The notes below the pieces were generated by a model that was not told the origin of the DNA, did not search any database, and saw nothing but the letters and a program-made list of their open reading frames with translations. A DNA stretch of 64,000 bases, from contig CAUJIN010000024.1 of the NCBI GenBank assembly GCA_963205495.1, positions 1 through 64,000 of the forward strand. Direction: 5' to 3'. Both the position numbers and the translations under genes were made by a program. Shown here one piece after another: positions 60,732 through 64,000 of the stretch; positions within the stretch are counted from its first letter, which is position 1; every line of letters begins with the position of its first letter. This DNA is from Pseudomonadota bacterium (GTDB lineage Bacteria > Pseudomonadota > Gammaproteobacteria > Xanthomonadales > Xanthomonadaceae).

Positions 60732-62381
60732 ATGCCCCTGGCCTCCGACGCCCCGGACTGGCTGCGCGAACTGGCGCTGGCCTACGAGAGCGGCGCGCAC
60801 GGGCAGTTCGTGCTCTACGGCAACGTCTCCGACCGCTTCGTGCTCGACGGCCGGCTGGTGCCGCTGGCGCGCTTCCTGGAAGCGCAGCTCCTGGGCGGCT
60901 TCCAGGTGGTGTTCACCTACGATGCCGGCAACGGCCTTGCGGTCGCGCGCGGCAGCGAGCGGCTGCGCGACTGGCCGGCGTTCGAGAAGCTCGGCCCGCT
61001 GCCGCGCGAGCCGCGCGCGGCGCTGGAAGTGGTGGCGCGCTACCTGCGCTATCGCGCCAACCTGCGCGCGCTGGGGCGCGGCGAGGAGGAGCACGTCGCC
61101 TTCCTGCTGCGCGGCGCCGACCAGTGGCTGCCGGGCGGGCGCGCCGGGGATTTCGAGATCGCCGGCCTCGCCAGCCTGATCCGCGATTTCGCCAGCGAGG
61201 CGCCTTACGCCGAACTGCCCTTCGCCAGCTTTCTCATCGTCGACAACCTCAACGACCTGCACCCGCAGGTCGCCTTCAATCCGCGCGTGGCGCGCTTGCG
61301 CATCCCGCTGCCCGACGCCGCCCGCCTCACCGCCGCGCTGGCGCAGCTGCGCCTGGATCACCCGGCGGCGTTCGATCCGCAGCAGGGCGATGAAGCCACC
61401 GCGCAGGCGCTGACCGGAGTCAGCCTGAGCGCCCTGCAAAGTCTGGTGCGCCAGCGTGCGCACCAGCGCCGTCCGCTGCAGCCGGCCGACTTCGTCGAAG
61501 TGAAGAAGTCACTGGTGGAAGGCGATTCCGCCGGGCTGGTCGAATTCGTCGAATCGCGCCGCACCCTGGAGGACTACCACGCGCCCGCCGGCCTCAAGGC
61601 CTGGCTGCGCCAGGACATCGCGCTGTGGCGCGCCGGCGATACCCGCGCGCTGCCGATGGGCTACCTGCTGTGCGGGCCGGTCGGCACCGGCAAGACCTAT
61701 CTGGTCGAATGCCTCGCCGGTGAAGCCGGGGTGCCGGTGGTCAAGCTCAAGAACTTCCGCGACCGCTGGGTGGGATCGAGCGAAGGCAACCTGGAAAAGA
61801 TCTTCCGCCTGATCCGCGCCCTGGGCCGCTGCATCGTGTTCATCGACGAGGCCGACCAGACCCTCGGGCGGCGCGATTCGGGCAGCGGCGACAGCGGGCT
61901 GTCGGGGCGGCTGTACTCGATGATCGCGCAGGAGATGAGCGATTCGGACAACCGCGGCCGGCTGATGTGGATGCTCGCCTCCTCGCGCCCGGACCTCATC
62001 GAAGTGGACCTCAAGCGCCCCGGCCGGGTGGACGTGAAGATCCCGCTCCTGCCCACCGCAAGCGGGGCGGAGAGCGCGGCCCTGCTCGACGTGCTGCTCA
62101 AGCGCTTCGGCATCGCGCCCGGGGTCGAGGCGATGCGCGCGCTGGACCTGCCGACCCTGCTCACGCCCGGCGCGGCCGAAGCGCTGGCGGTCAAGGCCTA
62201 CCGCCTCACCCGCACCGAGAACCTCGCCCCGATCGACGCGCTGGCGCGCTGCCTGGACGGCTACCAGGCGCCGGTGCCGGCCGACGTGATGGCCTTCCAG
62301 ATGCACATCGCGATCCGCGAAGCCACCGACATGCAGTTCGTGCCCGCGGCGCTGCGCCGCTATGGCGAGGCCGCCTCGTGA
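60732..62381 (+). CDS. AAA+ ATPase linked to PspA
   Basis: This 549-aa cytosolic protein has an N-terminal domain of about 280 residues ('HGQFVLYGNVSDRFVLDGRL' and 'HVAFLLRGADQWLPGG') and a classical AAA module. Walker A is 'LLCGPVGTGKTYLVE' (about 315-322), with pore-loop-like 'KLKNFRDRWVGSSEGNLEKI', Walker B 'CIVFIDEADQTLG' (about 367-376), sensor 1 'LMWMLASSRPDLIE' and arginine-finger region 'DLKRPGRVDVKI'. This is the arrangement of the FtsH/Vps4/katanin-type clade. With PspA next door, remodelling of PspA polymers is an attractive inference. Confidence 0.85.
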   Translation: MPLASDAPDWLRELALAYESGAHGQFVLYGNVSDRFVLDGRLVPLARFLEAQLLGGFQVVFTYDAGNGLAVARGSERLRDWPAFEKLGPLPREPRAALEVVARYLRYRANLRALGRGEEEHVAFLLRGADQWLPGGRAGDFEIAGLASLIRDFASEAPYAELPFASFLIVDNLNDLHPQVAFNPRVARLRIPLPDAARLTAALAQLRLDHPAAFDPQQGDEATAQALTGVSLSALQSLVRQRAHQRRPLQPADFVEVKKSLVEGDSAGLVEFVESRRTLEDYHAPAGLKAWLRQDIALWRAGDTRALPMGYLLCGPVGTGKTYLVECLAGEAGVPVVKLKNFRDRWVGSSEGNLEKIFRLIRALGRCIVFIDEADQTLGRRDSGSGDSGLSGRLYSMIAQEMSDSDNRGRLMWMLASSRPDLIEVDLKRPGRVDVKIPLLPTASGAESAALLDVLLKRFGIAPGVEAMRALDLPTLLTPGAAEALAVKAYRLTRTENLAPIDALARCLDGYQAPVPADVMAFQMHIAIREATDMQFVPAALRRYGEAAS

Positions 62382-63235
62382 GCTTCGCGCGCCGGCTCTG
62401 GGCCGCATTCACGGCGCGCCCGCTGGGCATGCCGATACCGCCCAACTTCTTCTTCCTGGGTGCGATGGGCCTGCTCGGTGCCTTCCTCAGCCCGGGTTTC
62501 TGGTTTCTTGGTGCCGGGCTGGAGCTTGCCTATCTGATCGGGCTGTCCAGCAGCGACCGCTTCCGCGCCGCGATCGAGGCGCAGGCGGCGCGCGGAAACC
62601 CGGCCGAACGACGCTACTTCACCCTGTTCGACACGCTCGAATCGGGCCGGCGCGAGCGCCAACGCGCGCTGGAAGGTCGCGGCAAGGAGATCGTGGCCCT
62701 GCTCGACGCCGACCCGCTGATGCGCCCTTATGCCGACAGCATCGAGCAGCTGGTCTGGCTGCACCTGCGCATGCTGGGCGCAAGCCAAACGATTTCCCAG
62801 GTGCTGGTGGTGGCGCGCGCCGAACGCGAGCGGCTGCAGGCGCAGGAAGAAGGCATCGACGCACGCCTTTCCGAATCCGACCTAGATCCCGAGCTGCGCC
62901 GCAGTCTGGAGCAGCAGAAGCAGGTGATCGACGCGCGCCAGGCCGCCCACGACCAGGCCGCGCTTCGCGCCGAGCGCATCGATGCGGAGCTGGCGCGCAT
63001 CGACCAGCAGGTTTCGCTGATCCGCGAACAGGCGCTGCTGGCCGGCAACGAGAGAAGTCTGGGCTCCTCGCTCGACGCGCTCACCTCGGCCTTCAACGAA
63101 GCCGACCGCTGGCTGGACAGCCAGCGCGATCTTTTGGGCGCGCTGGATCTCGATGAATCCGCCCGCCTGCCCGCGCGCGTGCTGCGCGGCAATTCCGTTC
63201 CAGGCAAGTCCCAACCCCAAGGAGAATCGCGATGA
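62378..63235 (+). CDS. Membrane-anchored coiled-coil protein of the pspA operon
   Basis: This 285-aa protein is not from a family I can name. It has two N-terminal hydrophobic segments (about residues 23-55: 'NFFFLGAMGLLGAFLSPGFW' then 'LGAGLELAYLIGLSS'). A cytosolic region follows that is mostly coiled coil ('ERERLQAQEEGIDARLSESD', 'LRRSLEQQKQVIDARQAAHD'). The GTG start lies over the stop of the AAA gene (GTGA), and its own stop overlaps the next ATG. It probably tethers PspA or the ATPase to the inner membrane, which is an inference. Confidence 0.8.
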   Translation: MSFARRLWAAFTARPLGMPIPPNFFFLGAMGLLGAFLSPGFWFLGAGLELAYLIGLSSSDRFRAAIEAQAARGNPAERRYFTLFDTLESGRRERQRALEGRGKEIVALLDADPLMRPYADSIEQLVWLHLRMLGASQTISQVLVVARAERERLQAQEEGIDARLSESDLDPELRRSLEQQKQVIDARQAAHDQAALRAERIDAELARIDQQVSLIREQALLAGNERSLGSSLDALTSAFNEADRWLDSQRDLLGALDLDESARLPARVLRGNSVPGKSQPQGESR

Positions 63236-64000
63236 AGCCGATCCATCCGCAGATCACCCTGGCCCGTCGTCAGCGCGGCAGCGCGGCCGGCGTCATCATC
63301 ACCCTGCTCCTGGTTCTGGTGCTGCTGGGGCTGGGCGGCTGGCTGGTGCTGCGCGACATGGGCAGCCCCTCGCAAACGCCCGTCGTGGCGACCGGCGAAG
63401 CGGACGCCGGGCACGAAGGCAACGCCGTCCCGCCCGACGCGCCCGCCCCGATCGAGCCGCTGACCTCCCTGCCCAATCTCGATGCCGCCGCGGCCTACCA
63501 GCCGAAGGACAAGGTCATCGACGTGGACATCAGCGAATACGCCGGTTACGCCGGGCTGGTGGTCGCCAACGGCGGGCTTGCGCCCAACCCCGACTCTTTC
63601 TTCGCGCGCAACTACGGCTTCCAGCTGCGCCTGAAGCTGGAAGAGGAAGAAGGATGGTCCAAGCTCAACAACGGCCGCGTCGCCGCTTCCGTGACCACGG
63701 TCGACACCCTTGCCGTGCTGGGCCGGCAGTTCGACATCGTGGTGCCGGCGCAGATCGGCTTCTCGCGCGGTGCCGACCAGGTGGTGGTGGATGCCGGCAT
63801 TTCCTCGATCAACCAGCTCAAGGGCCGCGTGCTGGCCGCTTCGCAGTTCAATGAAAGCGAGTTCTTCATCCGCTACCTTGCTTCCGAAGCCGGGGTGCCG
63901 GTGAAGGTGCTGCGCGACCTCGACGCGCGCCCGTCCTCCGGCGAACTGGGGCTGGTGTTCTACGAGGACGCCTTCGTGGCCTGCGATGCCTACGAGGCCG
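63232..64000 (+). CDS. Membrane-anchored solute-binding-like protein, 3' end outside the window
   Basis: This is the first 256 residues of a longer protein; the frame is open at 64000. A single N-terminal membrane anchor (about 18-42, 'AGVIITLLLVLVLLGLGGWL') is followed by a Pro-rich linker. A fold like NMT1/TauA-type periplasmic binding proteins comes next: 'GYAGLVVANGGLAPNPDSFF', 'RVAASVTTVDTLAVLGRQFD' and 'NQLKGRVLAASQFNESEFFIRYLASEAGV'. It looks like a periplasmic ligand sensor rather than a transport component, since no ABC permease accompanies it. ATG 63232 follows GGAGAA and overlaps the previous stop. Confidence 0.78.
   Translation, partial: MKPIHPQITLARRQRGSAAGVIITLLLVLVLLGLGGWLVLRDMGSPSQTPVVATGEADAGHEGNAVPPDAPAPIEPLTSLPNLDAAAAYQPKDKVIDVDISEYAGYAGLVVANGGLAPNPDSFFARNYGFQLRLKLEEEEGWSKLNNGRVAASVTTVDTLAVLGRQFDIVVPAQIGFSRGADQVVVDAGISSINQLKGRVLAASQFNESEFFIRYLASEAGVPVKVLRDLDARPSSGELGLVFYEDAFVACDAYEA

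Overview
The window is a dense, high-GC (roughly two-thirds GC by eye) chromosomal segment of a gammaproteobacterium. The best fit is the Lysobacterales/Xanthomonadales (Xanthomonas-Lysobacter-Rhodanobacter relatives). Reasons are a PPi-type phosphofructokinase facing a short-form adenylate kinase, the engB / cytochrome c4 / tandem dsbA / endonuclease-family block, divergent rne-rluC, the hpd-hmgA-fah-maiA homogentisate set, and GTAG-headed REP-like palindromes. No species can be named from the sequence alone.

Layout. 1-600: a small gene with codon use unlike its neighbours. 0.6-17.8 kb: mostly housekeeping genes (mpg, pgk, hemN, an SDR, a DedA/PAP2/LssY fusion, xseA, a PilZ-like protein, ispG, gpsA-secB, aroE, pfp, adk, mpl, bolA). 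17.8-18.2 kb: a small gene graveyard with ABC-transporter and VanX-like remnants. 18.2-24.1 kb: an MFS transporter, then nrdA-nrdB-nrdH (class Ia ribonucleotide reductase with a NrdH-type redoxin) behind a cobalamin riboswitch. 24.2-27.9 kb: comEA, an orphan prpD and an FMN glutamate-synthase-like protein. 28.0-31.6 kb: a tightly overlapping arsenic operon, arsR-acr3-ATP-grasp-(arsC::arsN2), next to tRNA-Leu(UAA). 31.9-37.4 kb: a lyso-PL acyltransferase, then DUF6164, mtnP, hpt, nagZ, CYTH and rlmD on the minus strand. 37.5-41.2 kb: tRNA-Ser(UGA) with a duplicated 5' half, then an EEP protein, two DsbA-like proteins and cytochrome c4. 41.4-45.2 kb: engB, a POT transporter and a Tat-exported Gfo/Idh/MocA protein. 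45.2-50.0 kb: a MarR regulator divergent from the tyrosine/homogentisate catabolic genes. 50.1-55.0 kb: pilU, a DUF4398 lipoprotein plus OmpA-like protein, ydcH, a nucleoside hydrolase and a GacA-type regulator. 55.1-59.9 kb: rne with an Ala-Pro hexanucleotide repeat tract, divergent from rluC. 60.0-64.0 kb: pspA, an AAA+ ATPase, a membrane coiled-coil protein and a membrane-anchored solute-binding-like protein that runs off the window.

Two gene sets look most like under-described systems. One is the PspA (ESCRT-III superfamily) / AAA+ ATPase / membrane coiled-coil / binding-protein operon at the right edge. The other is the arsenic operon carrying an ATP-grasp ligase-like gene between the efflux pump and an ArsC-ArsN2 fusion. 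The cobalamin riboswitch in front of a B12-independent reductase suggests that the genome also carries a B12-dependent class II enzyme elsewhere. All calls come from reading the sequence and the translations; no database search was run.
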